Shown: positions 1 to 8,053 of the stretch, one piece after another
How the letters are laid out: each line of letters starts with the position of its first letter
Position numbering within the stretch: the stretch's first letter is position 1
Assembly: GCA_902764235.1 (NCBI GenBank)
Contig: CACWVH010000054.1
Location: forward strand, 1-33,657
Length of the DNA stretch: 33,657 nucleotides
Origin: an uncultured Ruminococcus sp.
GTDB lineage: Bacteria; Bacillota; Clostridia; Oscillospirales; Acutalibacteraceae
Direction of reading: 5' to 3'
The notes under the pieces: generated by a model
What the model saw: the letters and a program-made list of their open reading frames with translations, nothing else
Database searches by the model: none
What the model was told of the DNA's origin: nothing
Translations under genes and position numbers: made by a program

Positions 1-85
1 TGGTGCGAGTGATGGGACTTGAACCCATACGTCGTGAAACACACGCCCCTCAAACGTGCCTGTCTGCCTATTCCAGCACACTCGC
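1..85 (-). tRNA. tRNA-Leu (anticodon GAG)
   Basis: Read on the minus strand this is a complete tRNA. A 7-bp acceptor stem (GCGAGTG with CACTCGC) is followed by discriminator A and an encoded CCA (positions 3-1). The T arm carries GGTTCAAGTCC. The anticodon stem is CACGT with GCGTG, and its 7-base loop holds GAG after T33, so it reads CUC/CUU leucine codons. A long variable arm, as expected for leucine tRNA, lies between the anticodon stem and the T arm. A strong promoter lies just upstream at 103-131. The CCA ends at the window edge, so any neighbouring tRNA genes downstream cannot be seen. Confidence 0.96.
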
Positions 86-102
86 TTATTGCAATATATG
101 AT

Positions 103-131
103 ATTATACAGCATTAATACAGATTTGTCAA
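103..131 (-). promoter_or_regulatory. Promoter of the tRNA-Leu gene
   Basis: On the minus strand, TTGACA (131-126) and TATAAT (108-103) are both perfect consensus hexamers 17 bases apart, a textbook housekeeping sigma promoter. Predicted transcription starts near 96, about 11 bases before the mature tRNA 5' end. Confidence 0.9.
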
Positions 132-155
132 TACTTTTTTAGAAAAAAAGCTCCG

Positions 156-194
156 GTGCGTCATGGGTGCGTCATGGGCGTCATGGGTGCGTCA
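156..194. repeat. Short tandem repeat, unit GTGCGTCATGG
   Basis: About four imperfect head-to-tail copies of a GTGCGTCATGG-type unit; one copy lacks two bases and the last ends CACG. It lies between the tRNA promoter and the first copy of the 31-bp dispersed repeat. No function is evident. Confidence 0.8.
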
Positions 195-209
195 CGCTGG
201 CACTCCTCC

Positions 210-254
210 GCCGGCAAGTTGGTGTAAGATAATTCTGGGACTTTCCAGAATTAT
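210..254 (+). repeat. Short dispersed repeat copy 1, with hairpin
   Basis: The stretch CCGGCAAGTTGGTGTAAG followed by an ATTCTGGGA-like end recurs at 610-641 with a few changes. In this copy the end is part of a perfect hairpin, ATAATTCTGG (229-238) with CCAGAATTAT (245-254) and a 6-base loop, followed by TGTTTTTG. On the plus strand this resembles a weak intrinsic terminator. Confidence 0.6.
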
Positions 255-609
255 TGTTTTTGCACACATTTGGGAATATGGCATAATAGAAGAACACATT
301 CCGTGATTCATAAAAGTATGTGTATGAAGAAAGTTTTTAAAGACAAAATTGACAGCGCAGGCACTGGTAAGTGTAAAATTACTGTACAAGTCTATAGTCT
401 TTGCACAAATTCATTGTAGTAATTATATCAGTATTGACTATAACTGTAGAGTTGTATTTCTGGTGGTGCCACGAATACGGGGTATGGAGGTTTAGTTGGC
501 AACAGGTATTTGAATTTTATTCTGTTGCAGTTCAGGCTGAATAAGTATGGCGGTGCCGGGAAAAACTTTATCAGGCTGACTAAGCCGTGAATCGCGACCC
601 CGACGGCAC

Positions 610-641
610 GCCGGAAGTTGGTGTAAAATTTTTCTGGGAGT
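610..641 (+). repeat. Short dispersed repeat copy 2
   Basis: Second copy of the sequence at 210-241: GCCGGAAGTTGGTGTAAAAT and then TTTTCTGGGAG. The hairpin of the first copy is not conserved here. It lies about 150 bases upstream of the iron operon. Confidence 0.6.
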
Positions 642-642
642 T

Positions 643-671
643 TTGAAGGAGCTATAATCAACTGATATAAA
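643..671 (+). promoter_or_regulatory. Weak candidate promoter of the iron operon
   Basis: TTGAAG (643-648) and TATAAA (666-671) are separated by 17 bases; predicted start near 679, giving a leader of about 120 bases. Each hexamer departs from consensus in one or two positions. It is the best pair seen upstream of the FTR1 gene, but alternatives are possible. Confidence 0.35.
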
Positions 672-797
672 AGTTTTGGACAGAAGAAATCAGAGCCGCG
701 GGAATAAAAGCGGAACATTAACTGTAATAACATTATTCTAATCGTAGTAATATATACCTAACTATTTTCGGAGCATTTTAAAGGGGGAGTGAAATAT

Positions 798-2198
798 ATG
801 ACAAGAAGAATTTCTGCGGCGGCTGTATCCTTGTTTTTGCTGCTGATGGTATTTTCGGCAGTTTTCAGTCTGGGAGCTTCTGCGGCAGATGACAGCGTCA
901 AGGCTGATTATTATTTATCCTATAAGAAATATATAGCTGCCGAAAACCCCGACGGAAAAAAGACCGTAACCTACAATGATATCACAGATCAGATATCAAA
1001 CCTTCTTGACGAGGGCGTCAGACGCTATGAAAGCGGAGCACAGAAGGACGGAGATGACGGTTATTATAAGCCCTTTACAAATTCATACGGCTTCTGGTAT
1101 GAAACCTCGGGTTATGAAAAGACTGTAATGGGTTATATTTCCGGAGCAAGGGTAAATGAAGTCGAGCTTCAGTTTTCCAATATGAAAAAGGCTGTCAATA
1201 ACAAGGACAGTGTTGAAAACGTAAAGGCTGAGGTTGAAAAGCTTGTGTCAATGCTTAGAGAGGATGCAGATACTCTTGATTCGCTTTTCGGCTATGAAAA
1301 AACAGAAACAGAACAATCGGGCTCGGGGGACGGACTTGCGTGGGCGACCTTCGGTGCTATCTTCGGAATAATCCTGCGTGAGGGACTTGAAGCAATACTG
1401 ATAGTCGGTGCAATGGCAGCCTATCTTGTAAAGACCGAAAACAAAAAGGGTCTTATCTACGTTTACGGCGGCTCAGGACTTGCGCTTATCGCAAGTGTGA
1501 TAATGGCAATTATTCTTTACTCTATCACAAGCAGCACAAGCAACTCCATACCGCAGGAGATCGTTGAGGGTGTTACAGCACTTCTTGCTGTTGCGGTGCT
1601 CATATATGTATCAAACTGGATGATATCAAAGGCTGAATCACAGGCATGGACAAAGTATATTTCTGACAAGGTCTCAGGCTCAGCTGATAAGGGTAAGCTG
1701 CTTGCATTGGGATTCACAGCTTTCCTTGCGGTATTCCGTGAGGGAGCAGAGGTTATTCTGTTCTGTCAGCAGTATTTCTCAAGAGCAGACTCGATGAACA
1801 ACGGTTTCTTTGCTGTATTCGGAGGAATAATCGCCGGACTTGCGGCTGTTGCGGTAATATTCGTTCTAATCCGTGTGTTTGGTGTAAAGATACCGCTGGG
1901 ACCCTTCTTTATGGCAACAAGTATTCTCATGGCTGTTATGTCAATAGCATTCCTTGGCTCGGGAATGTGGGAGCTTTTCCTCGACGGAGGTCTTGCTGAG
2001 TCTATCGGCGGATTTGTACAGAGCCTTGCAGGAACGATTCCGGCACTTTCATGGATGTCCGGAAATGACGCGCTTGCGTTCCTCGGAATTTATCCCACAT
2101 GGATAACCCTCGGACCGCAGCTGATACTTCTTGTGGTAACAATAGTAACCTTCATTCTTGCAATGAAGAAAAGCCGTAACAAAAAGGAAACGGCATGA
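798..2198 (+). CDS. FTR1-family iron permease with extracytoplasmic N-terminal domain
   Basis: Predicted high-affinity iron permease that moves iron across the membrane, probably Fe(III) after oxidation or ligand transfer. The 466-residue protein starts with a signal-like hydrophobic segment, then about 140 residues predicted outside the cell (acidic, helical), then some seven membrane segments. Two FTR1 signature REGxE motifs are visible: REGLE near residues 194-198 and REGAE near 314-318. The ATG at 798 is chosen over the in-frame GTG at 789 because AAGGGGGAG (781-789) overlaps the GTG but sits 8 bases before the ATG. It is the first gene of a ten-gene run ending at 10878; the next gene, a P19-like lipoprotein, is a known functional partner of FTR1 proteins (Campylobacter Cj1658/p19, E. 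coli FetM/FetP). The family is clear; metal specificity is inferred. Confidence 0.93.
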   Translation: MTRRISAAAVSLFLLLMVFSAVFSLGASAADDSVKADYYLSYKKYIAAENPDGKKTVTYNDITDQISNLLDEGVRRYESGAQKDGDDGYYKPFTNSYGFWYETSGYEKTVMGYISGARVNEVELQFSNMKKAVNNKDSVENVKAEVEKLVSMLREDADTLDSLFGYEKTETEQSGSGDGLAWATFGAIFGIILREGLEAILIVGAMAAYLVKTENKKGLIYVYGGSGLALIASVIMAIILYSITSSTSNSIPQEIVEGVTALLAVAVLIYVSNWMISKAESQAWTKYISDKVSGSADKGKLLALGFTAFLAVFREGAEVILFCQQYFSRADSMNNGFFAVFGGIIAGLAAVAVIFVLIRVFGVKIPLGPFFMATSILMAVMSIAFLGSGMWELFLDGGLAESIGGFVQSLAGTIPALSWMSGNDALAFLGIYPTWITLGPQLILLVVTIVTFILAMKKSRNKKETA

Positions 2199-2275
2199 CA
2201 ACGCAATGATCCGGTCTGACCCGTAAGCAACCGGTTTTATTGACAATAAATATGTATTAACGGAGGCAAAGAAAA

Positions 2276-2941
2276 ATGAAAAAGTATGTAAGATTTATCG
2301 CAGCTGCTCTTTGCGCTGCAATGCTCACAGTCGGAATGGCTGCCTGCAACAATTCAAACAATAACGATCAGTCATCAGCTGCATCAGCTGCTCAGACAAA
2401 GACTGATTCTGATTCAAATGCGGATGCAAACGCAGACGCAGATGCTGCTGCTGAGGATGACGGCGGCAAGGATCTTGGTTTTACAGAGGTCGAGATCTTC
2501 TCAGGCGTTAAAAAGGAATTCCTTAACCTCAATGCTGTATATTTCCAGCCGGTTGATATGACAGGCGGATATAAGGCTGAGGATTATGACTGTCACCTTG
2601 AGCTTGATGTTTCTGCTCTTGAAAACGGTCTTGGCTTCGGTAAGGGCGACTGGGTTCCTTATCTTACAGTAAACTATGAAGTAACAAAGAACGATACAAA
2701 GAAGAAGATCAGCGAAGGTACCTTCATGCCGATGGCTGCTTCTGACGGTCCTCATTACGGTGCTAATATCAAGATGGACGGTGACGGACTTTACACAGTA
2801 AAATTCACAGTCAAATTCCCTGATTCAAGCACATACCTTATCCATACGGATGAAACAGGACCTGATACACATGAGTTCCCGTCTGCTATCGAATATACAT
2901 ATGATAACTGGCAGTTCACAAAGGGCGCATGGGCTGAATAA
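2276..2941 (+). CDS. P19/Tp34-family periplasmic-type metal-binding lipoprotein
   Basis: Predicted surface lipoprotein that binds metal and works with the FTR1 permease. The 221-residue protein has a lipoprotein signal with Cys24 in a MAAC lipobox, an Ala/Asp/Ser-rich linker (about 30-64), then a P19/Tp34 beta-sandwich domain. Candidate metal ligands match the copper/iron site known in C. jejuni P19: His107 (in HLELD), Met151 or Met153 (FMPM), His160 (GPHYG) and His190 (IHTDETG). RBS GGAGG lies about 8 bases before the ATG. It follows the FTR1 gene by 77 bases and is followed by a strong hairpin (2993-3032), so it and FTR1 may be expressed at a different level from the rest of the cluster. 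Being a lipoprotein rather than a soluble periplasmic protein fits a Gram-positive cell. Confidence 0.92.
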   Translation: MKKYVRFIAAALCAAMLTVGMAACNNSNNNDQSSAASAAQTKTDSDSNADANADADAAAEDDGGKDLGFTEVEIFSGVKKEFLNLNAVYFQPVDMTGGYKAEDYDCHLELDVSALENGLGFGKGDWVPYLTVNYEVTKNDTKKKISEGTFMPMAASDGPHYGANIKMDGDGLYTVKFTVKFPDSSTYLIHTDETGPDTHEFPSAIEYTYDNWQFTKGAWAE

Positions 2942-2965
2942 TTTATAAAAAATTTGCGGTATATA

Positions 2966-3070
2966 GAGTTTTATGGGACTCTGAATGCCGGAATAACTCC
3001 GATCCTGGTATTGATATGAGGATCGGAGTTATCGGCTTGTATATATTATTTTTTACAGAACATAAAACTC
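2966..3070 (+). terminator. Nested inverted repeats between the P19 gene and the DUF2318 gene
   Basis: A perfect 14-bp stem, ATAACTCCGATCCT (2993-3006) with its complement at 3019-3032, is extended by GCCG/CGGC outside a 2-base bulge and followed by an interrupted T-rich stretch (3047-3053). A second perfect 10-bp inverted repeat, GAGTTTTATG (2966-2975) with CATAAAACTC (3061-3070), encloses it. It could be a partial terminator or an mRNA-stabilising structure; the T-run is not immediately next to the stem. Confidence 0.6.
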
Positions 3071-3172
3071 AGACTTCCCGAATGAAAATTTCCGGTGTGC
3101 TTCCGGCTTTATTGTCAGGTGCTGAATGCTATACAGTACGGGAAGATGAAGTAAAAAGAAAAAGGTGGAAAA

Positions 3173-4486
3173 ATGCTTACATATTTAATTAATGTAACCG
3201 GAGATATGCTTGCAGTGTCTCTGGTGATCGGAATAATAATGGCATTTATAGATACAAACTGCACAGACAGGGCTAAGGTTATCTATAAGCTCGGTATTGC
3301 AGCAGGCTTTGTTTCTGCCGGAATAAGGGCATATATCACAAATACAAGAAGGCTTGAGGGCGGCTGGAAGGTGGGCGCTTACGGTCTCGGTATTTCGCTC
3401 GGACTTTTTGTTCTGTCCATGGCTGCGCTGTGCATTTTCGGGTACAGCCTTCTGAAACATAAAAAAGGCTCAAAAATGGCATCAGCCGGAAATTATGTAA
3501 TTGCTGTGACGGCGGCTCTTCTGAGCGGGTCATATCTGTATTGTGAGCTGCCGAATGTATTTGCTTATCCTTTCAAATTCGGCACGGACGGAGAAAGTAT
3601 ATTATCAACGGAATTTCTTTTCCGTCTCGGCGGATATCTGCTCGGTATCGCTGTATGTGCGGCAGCCTTTTATTCCGCATATAAGCTTTGTATGACAGCT
3701 GCTGAAAAAGGAATGAAAGGCTTGCTTACCTTTGCATTTCCGGCAGCCGGTCTGGTTCTCGGAGTTTATCTTTTCGCAATGCTCATGCTTGTGCTTACGC
3801 CGAGAAAGATTGTTGACAGCCCGGAGCTTTTCAGCTTTGCCGCATCAAGCAGCAATTATGCTTATCTTTATACCTGTGCTGTATTCCTCATCCTTGTAGT
3901 GACCGCTGTTATATTCTGGATAAAGAGCTTTACAGTGAAGGAGCCATACAGCAATAAGGCGCAGCACAGAAAGCAGCGTGCTGTCTGGAGAAGCGGCAGG
4001 CGGTACAGTGTATTGATGGCAGTATGCCTTGTGACCGGAATTCTGTGCGCAACATGGTTTGTCGCTCTGAATACCGTTGAAATAAGGGAAGCTCCTGTTG
4101 AGGACCCTGTAATCATAAAGGACAGCGCCGGACATGACAGTACGCTTCAGGTTCCGATAGAGATCGTTCAGGACGGACATCTGCATCGCTTTGGATATAA
4201 AACACCTGACGGCAATCTTGCAAGGTTCATTGTTGTTCTCAAGCAGGAGAATACGAATAATTACGGCGTCGGACTTGATGCCTGCGAGATTTGCGGTGAG
4301 GCAGGCTATTATGAAAACAACAACGGTCAGATCGTCTGCAAAAAGTGTAATGTAATAATGAACAGGACAACAATAGGCATGAAGGGCGGCTGCAATCCCA
4401 TAATAATCGACTATGATATTGACGAAAGCAATATTACAGTCCCGGTGGAAGAAATGGTCAAGAACGGCTCAAGATTCAAGAACTGA
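3173..4486 (+). CDS. DUF2318-domain integral membrane protein of the iron cluster
   Basis: A 437-residue membrane protein. About eight hydrophobic segments fill the first 260 residues, another lies near 280-300, and a soluble C-terminal DUF2318 domain of about 110 residues follows. That domain carries the family cysteines Cys371 and Cys374 (CEIC), Cys389 and Cys392 (CKKC) and Cys407 (GGCNP), plus a His-rich start (DGHLHRF). These suggest binding of a metal, Fe-S centre or heme-like group on the outer face. The same family occurs next to FTR1/P19 in Campylobacter (Cj1660) and E. coli (fet operon). The start at ATG 3173 has AGGTGG just upstream. A 350-base gap follows, unusual inside this otherwise tight cluster, and it contains a dispersed repeat. 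Its exact function is unknown; a redox or metal-delivery role is inferred. Confidence 0.88.
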   Translation: MLTYLINVTGDMLAVSLVIGIIMAFIDTNCTDRAKVIYKLGIAAGFVSAGIRAYITNTRRLEGGWKVGAYGLGISLGLFVLSMAALCIFGYSLLKHKKGSKMASAGNYVIAVTAALLSGSYLYCELPNVFAYPFKFGTDGESILSTEFLFRLGGYLLGIAVCAAAFYSAYKLCMTAAEKGMKGLLTFAFPAAGLVLGVYLFAMLMLVLTPRKIVDSPELFSFAASSSNYAYLYTCAVFLILVVTAVIFWIKSFTVKEPYSNKAQHRKQRAVWRSGRRYSVLMAVCLVTGILCATWFVALNTVEIREAPVEDPVIIKDSAGHDSTLQVPIEIVQDGHLHRFGYKTPDGNLARFIVVLKQENTNNYGVGLDACEICGEAGYYENNNGQIVCKKCNVIMNRTTIGMKGGCNPIIIDYDIDESNITVPVEEMVKNGSRFKN

Positions 4487-4836
4487 TGTGATTCTAAATA
4501 CTGTTTTTCATAAAATACTGAGCGTCTGTACAAATATATAGAATCAGAGCTTTTTAATGAAGCTCAGTAACTTAAACTTCCCATACCATTTTACTGTTAA
4601 ATCCAAGTATTAATCGTACTTTTAACAACTTTGTTTGTTTTCTTTTTCGACAGTGTAATATCAAGTGGAAGGTTTGAGTCAGTAAAAATCACGGACGGCA
4701 GCGGAGAATAATGTAAAATATATTATTGTTTTCCGCATGAATAAAAGCTTTTCTGTATTTTAAGATCAACCGCTGATATCTGATATATGCAGACATATAT
4801 TTTATAAGGTATCAGTATTATGAGAGGAATGATAAA
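4487..4836. other. 350-base gap inside the iron cluster
   Basis: No gene is seen. From left to right it holds a small GATTCTA/TAGAATC inverted repeat (4490-4545), a dispersed element (4567-4677) whose inverted relative lies at 27910-28078, and a hairpin formed by GCGGA-AATAAT and its imperfect complement (about 4699-4735). The GAGAGG ribosome binding site of the next gene ends the gap. A separate promoter for the ABC part could lie here, but I could not pick one with confidence. Confidence 0.6.
4567..4677 (-). repeat. Dispersed element family D, short copy inside the iron operon
   Basis: The reverse complement of this 111-bp stretch matches most of 27910-28078. Shared blocks include CAAAGTTGTT, TTAATACTTGGATT and AACAGTAAAATGGTAT. 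This copy lacks the GC-rich palindrome found in the middle of the other. Its ends share AAACTTCCCA-like sequence in inverted orientation, like a small inverted-repeat element. No coding potential. Confidence 0.75.
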
Positions 4837-6138
4837 ATGTTTTTCAGAATGATCCGGGGGACATTTCTCCGGCAGTGGAAAAAGCTTCTGATGATAGCGC
4901 TGACGGTTGCCCTGGGTGCGTCTATTGCAACGGCAATGCTGAATGTTATGCTTGACGTCGGAGACAAGATAAATGAGGAGCTGAAAACCTACGGCTCGAA
5001 TATAACCGTAGTTCCGCAGTCCGAGGCTGTAATGAACAAGCTGTATGATGTGGAAAACGATGAAGCAGTGACTGAATATATAGCAGAGGAAAAGCTCGGT
5101 GAGCTGCTGACAATATTCTGGGCTAATAATATTACCGATTTTGCGCCTGTCACGGATACCACAGTCACACTCAACGGCGGAGATGAGGTTACTCTTGTGG
5201 GAAGCTGGTTTGACCATCATCTGGAGTTTACCAAAAAGGGAACGACATATCAGCGTGACACAGGTATCATTAATCTGAGAAGCTGGTGGGATGTGACAAG
5301 CGGTAAAATGCTTGATGAGCAGAAACAAAGCGGTGACGGCTATGCTATGGTAGGCTCGGAGCTTGCAGCACAGCATAATATCAGCGCCGGAGATAAAATA
5401 ACCGTTAAGGGCGAAAAGGGCAGCGAGCAGCTTGTGGTTACCGGAATATATGAATCAGGTGATGATGAGGATAAATATATCTACACGACCCTCTCTGCTG
5501 CACAGAGGCTGACAGGAAGTACCGGCTATTTCAAAAAAGCAGAGGTCAGCGCAATAACCTCACCTGACGACGAGCTTGCAGTCAGGGCGGCTAAGGACCC
5601 CTCGCTGCTGTCAGGTGATGAATATGATCTCTGGTACTGCACAGCCTATGTCAGCTCCATATGCTTTCAGATTCAGGAGGCTATTCCCGAGGCAAATGCG
5701 TCTGCTGTAAGACAGATCGCAGATTCGGAGGGTAAGATCCTTGAAAAGACAGAGCTTCTGATGACTCTGATCTCGATAATGAGCCTGATCGGTGCAACGC
5801 TCGGCATATCTAACCTTGTCACCTCAGGCGTTATGGAGCGTTCGCAGGAGCTTGCGCTGCTGAAAGCAGTCGGGGCTACCAACGGACAGATAACAAGGCT
5901 TGTTCTGACAGAAATATTATCGGCAGCCATAGTGGGAGCCGCGGCAGGCTTTTTTATGGGCTATGCCTTTGCGCAGATAATAGGTAGGACCGTATTTGAT
6001 TCGGCAGTTGAAATGAGCGGAATGGTCGCCTTTATCGTCGCTGTGCTTATAATAGCAGTAACGCTTTTCGGAAGTATACCGGCTGTGAGGATGCTGCTCA
6101 GGCTCAGACCGTCTGAGGTGCTTCACGGCGGACATTAA
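4837..6138 (+). CDS. MacB/FtsX-type ABC transporter permease (first of the cluster)
   Basis: A 433-residue permease with the MacB-like layout: one N-terminal membrane segment (about 15-35), an extracytoplasmic domain of some 260 residues, then three C-terminal membrane segments of the FtsX fold (about 305-430). The coupling-helix region reads GVMERSQELALLKAVGATN, a family hallmark. Such permeases often do not carry solute through the membrane but couple ATP hydrolysis to work outside the cell. It is 11 bases upstream of a second, related permease and close to its ATPase (7370). Homologues sit in the same order in FTR1/P19 clusters of other bacteria. RBS GAGAGG is upstream of the ATG. Role in iron release or handover is inferred. 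Confidence 0.9.
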   Translation: MFFRMIRGTFLRQWKKLLMIALTVALGASIATAMLNVMLDVGDKINEELKTYGSNITVVPQSEAVMNKLYDVENDEAVTEYIAEEKLGELLTIFWANNITDFAPVTDTTVTLNGGDEVTLVGSWFDHHLEFTKKGTTYQRDTGIINLRSWWDVTSGKMLDEQKQSGDGYAMVGSELAAQHNISAGDKITVKGEKGSEQLVVTGIYESGDDEDKYIYTTLSAAQRLTGSTGYFKKAEVSAITSPDDELAVRAAKDPSLLSGDEYDLWYCTAYVSSICFQIQEAIPEANASAVRQIADSEGKILEKTELLMTLISIMSLIGATLGISNLVTSGVMERSQELALLKAVGATNGQITRLVLTEILSAAIVGAAAGFFMGYAFAQIIGRTVFDSAVEMSGMVAFIVAVLIIAVTLFGSIPAVRMLLRLRPSEVLHGGH

Positions 6139-6149
6139 GGAGAGATAGC

Positions 6150-7355
6150 ATGAATAAAAAACGAAGGATGTTTGTCAGGATGGTCACAGCCTCCCTTGTA
6201 AGAAGACGCTCACGTATGATAGTGGCACTTCTTGCTATTATTGTCGGAGCAACTATCCTGTCAGGTCTCGGAATGATATATTTTGATGTACCCCGTCAGA
6301 TGAGCGCTCAGTTCAGAAGCTACGGAGCGAATATCATCTTTACTCCCTCGGATGACGGATATATAGACAAGGATTCACTTGAAAAAGGCATATCCTGTTT
6401 CAGCAAGGAACAGCTTGAGGGTTATACACCGTACCGATATGAAAACACAAGTATACATAATATACCGGTGACGCTTGCCGGAACGGACTTTTCAGGTGTG
6501 CTGAAAACAAGTCCCTACTGGCATATCAACGGGTCAATGCCGTCATCAGACGGCGAAGCCCTGATCGGTGCAAAGGCTGCGGAAAAGCTGGGCATCAGCG
6601 TCGGAGACAGCATTTCAGCGCAGAATTCCTTTGAGGTGACCGATGAGACCGATCTTACAGGTATACCGGATTACGAAATATATACAGACCCGGAAACAGG
6701 TGAAAAATACTGCGATCATATGCTTGAGCTCAAGGCAGCAGGAATACTTGAAACAGGCGGCTCTGAGGAGGAGTATATATATGTAACACTTGCCGACATA
6801 CAAAGCCTTACTCTCAGCGACAGAGGCTATGATATTGTTGAGGTCAGCGTTGCGGCAATGCAGGATGAGCTCAAGGATTATTTAAAGCAGGTCGGTGAAA
6901 AGACTCCGGATATTTCCGCAAGGCTCGTAAAGAGGGTAACAGCTTCTGAAAGCACAGTGCTGACAAAGCTTGAGGCTCTTGTGCTTATTGTTACTATCGT
7001 TGTTCTTGCACTTACTATGATATGTGTTGCAACAACAATGACGGCGGTGATTGCGGAGCGCAGAAAAGAGATCGGTCTGAGAAAGGCTCTCGGTGCGCAG
7101 AATTCAAGTATTATGGCAGAATTTCTTAGCGAGGGTCTTGTACTCGGCGGCGTGGGAGGAATAGCAGGCTCTTTGCTTGGCTTTGTTTTTGCGGATATTG
7201 TCAGCATGAATGTTTTCAGCAGTCCGATAACCTTCCGTCCGCTGCTTCTGCCCATAACGATAGCAGCGTCTGTGATCGTCACAGGACTTGCGTGTATGAT
7301 TCCGATAAAAAGTGCTGTTGAAGTTGATCCGGCACTGGTTCTCAAGGGTGAATAA
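6150..7355 (+). CDS. MacB/FtsX-type ABC transporter permease (second of the cluster)
   Basis: A 401-residue permease with the same plan as the preceding gene: N-terminal membrane segment, extracytoplasmic domain, then three C-terminal membrane segments. The hallmark between the first two of these reads IAERRKEIGLRKALGAQN. GGAGAG lies just before the ATG. With the 4837 permease it probably forms a heterodimer served by the ATPase that follows 14 bases later. The two permeases are clearly related in design but differ in the outer domain, so each may touch a different partner such as P19 or the flavoprotein; that is inference. Confidence 0.9.
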   Translation: MNKKRRMFVRMVTASLVRRRSRMIVALLAIIVGATILSGLGMIYFDVPRQMSAQFRSYGANIIFTPSDDGYIDKDSLEKGISCFSKEQLEGYTPYRYENTSIHNIPVTLAGTDFSGVLKTSPYWHINGSMPSSDGEALIGAKAAEKLGISVGDSISAQNSFEVTDETDLTGIPDYEIYTDPETGEKYCDHMLELKAAGILETGGSEEEYIYVTLADIQSLTLSDRGYDIVEVSVAAMQDELKDYLKQVGEKTPDISARLVKRVTASESTVLTKLEALVLIVTIVVLALTMICVATTMTAVIAERRKEIGLRKALGAQNSSIMAEFLSEGLVLGGVGGIAGSLLGFVFADIVSMNVFSSPITFRPLLLPITIAASVIVTGLACMIPIKSAVEVDPALVLKGE

Positions 7356-7369
7356 GGAGGTTGGAAAAA

Positions 7370-8050
7370 ATGAGCTTGCTTGAATTAAAGGATGTATCAA
7401 AGGTATACGGAGAGCTTCATGCTCTTGAAAAGGCAAATTTAAAGGTTGACAAGGGCGAGTGGATTGCAATAATGGGACCGTCCGGCTCAGGAAAGAGTAC
7501 CATGATGAATATAATAGGCTGTATGGACAGACCAAGCTCGGGTCAGGTGATCTTTGACGGCAGGGATATCACAAAGGAAAGCCGCAAAAAGCTTACAGAA
7601 TTTCACCGTGACAAGATCGGTCTGGTATTCCAGCAGTTTCATCTTATCAACTATCTGAATGCAGTTGAAAATGTAATGGTTGCTCAGTATTATCACAGTA
7701 TGCCCGATGAAAAGGAGGCGCTGGAGGCTCTTGAGCGTGTAGGTCTGAAGGACAGGGCAAGACATCTTCCCAGTCAGCTTTCTGGCGGTGAGCAGCAGAG
7801 AGTATGCATAGCCCGTGCGCTTATCAACTCGCCGGAGCTTATACTTGCAGATGAACCGACAGGAAACCTTGATGAAGCGAATGAAAATATCGTTCTTGAT
7901 ATATTCAGACAGCTGCACAAGGAGGGCACAAGCCTTATCGTAGTTACTCACGACCCGGAGGTGGGCGAGGTGGCACAGCGTATCGTCAGGCTTGACCACG
8001 GAAAGATAATTTCCGATAAGAAAAATGAAAGCTTTTCGGAAGGAGAGTAA
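7370..8050 (+). CDS. ABC transporter ATPase (LolD/MacB type) of the first module
   Basis: A 226-residue cytoplasmic ATPase that energises the two permeases upstream. Visible motifs are Walker [10 protein letters not shown] near residue 35, the Q-loop in LVFQQFHL, the signature LSGGEQQR, Walker [14 protein letters not shown] and the switch His in VVTHD. AAGGAGG (7354-7360) sits 9 bases before ATG 7370, so the in-frame TTG at 7361, directly touching the ribosome binding site, is unlikely to be the start. The following FMN-binding lipoprotein begins 3 bases after its stop, so they are probably co-translated. Confidence 0.94.
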   Translation: MSLLELKDVSKVYGELHALEKANLKVDKGEWIAIMGPSGSGKSTMMNIIGCMDRPSSGQVIFDGRDITKESRKKLTEFHRDKIGLVFQQFHLINYLNAVENVMVAQYYHSMPDEKEALEALERVGLKDRARHLPSQLSGGEQQRVCIARALINSPELILADEPTGNLDEANENIVLDIFRQLHKEGTSLIVVTHDPEVGEVAQRIVRLDHGKIISDKKNESFSEGE

Positions 8051-8053
8051 AAA

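Larger units (their letters stand above)
86..797. other. Gene-free 0.7 kb region between tRNA-Leu and the iron operon
   Basis: I see no convincing gene here; the short open frames lack ribosome binding sites and recognisable protein features. It holds the tRNA promoter, a short tandem repeat (156-194), two copies of a roughly 31-bp sequence (210-241 and 610-641), a perfect 10-bp hairpin (229-254), and a weak candidate promoter for the iron operon (643-671). No clear Fur- or DtxR-type operator was recognised by eye. The purpose of the region is unknown. Confidence 0.6.

Noticed and set aside
192-733. Two minus-strand open frames between tRNA-Leu and the iron operon
   Set aside because: No ribosome binding sites, no family resemblance, and they cover the short repeats and hairpin.
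720-797. Fur or DtxR operator in front of the FTR1 gene
   Set aside because: The AT-rich sequence has only short partial matches; nothing convincing enough to call, although iron control is expected from the genes.
4500-4525. TAAAATACTGAGC shared between 4511 and about 27840 as part of the family D element
   Set aside because: The match is short and in direct orientation while the family D copies are inverted to each other, so it is probably chance.
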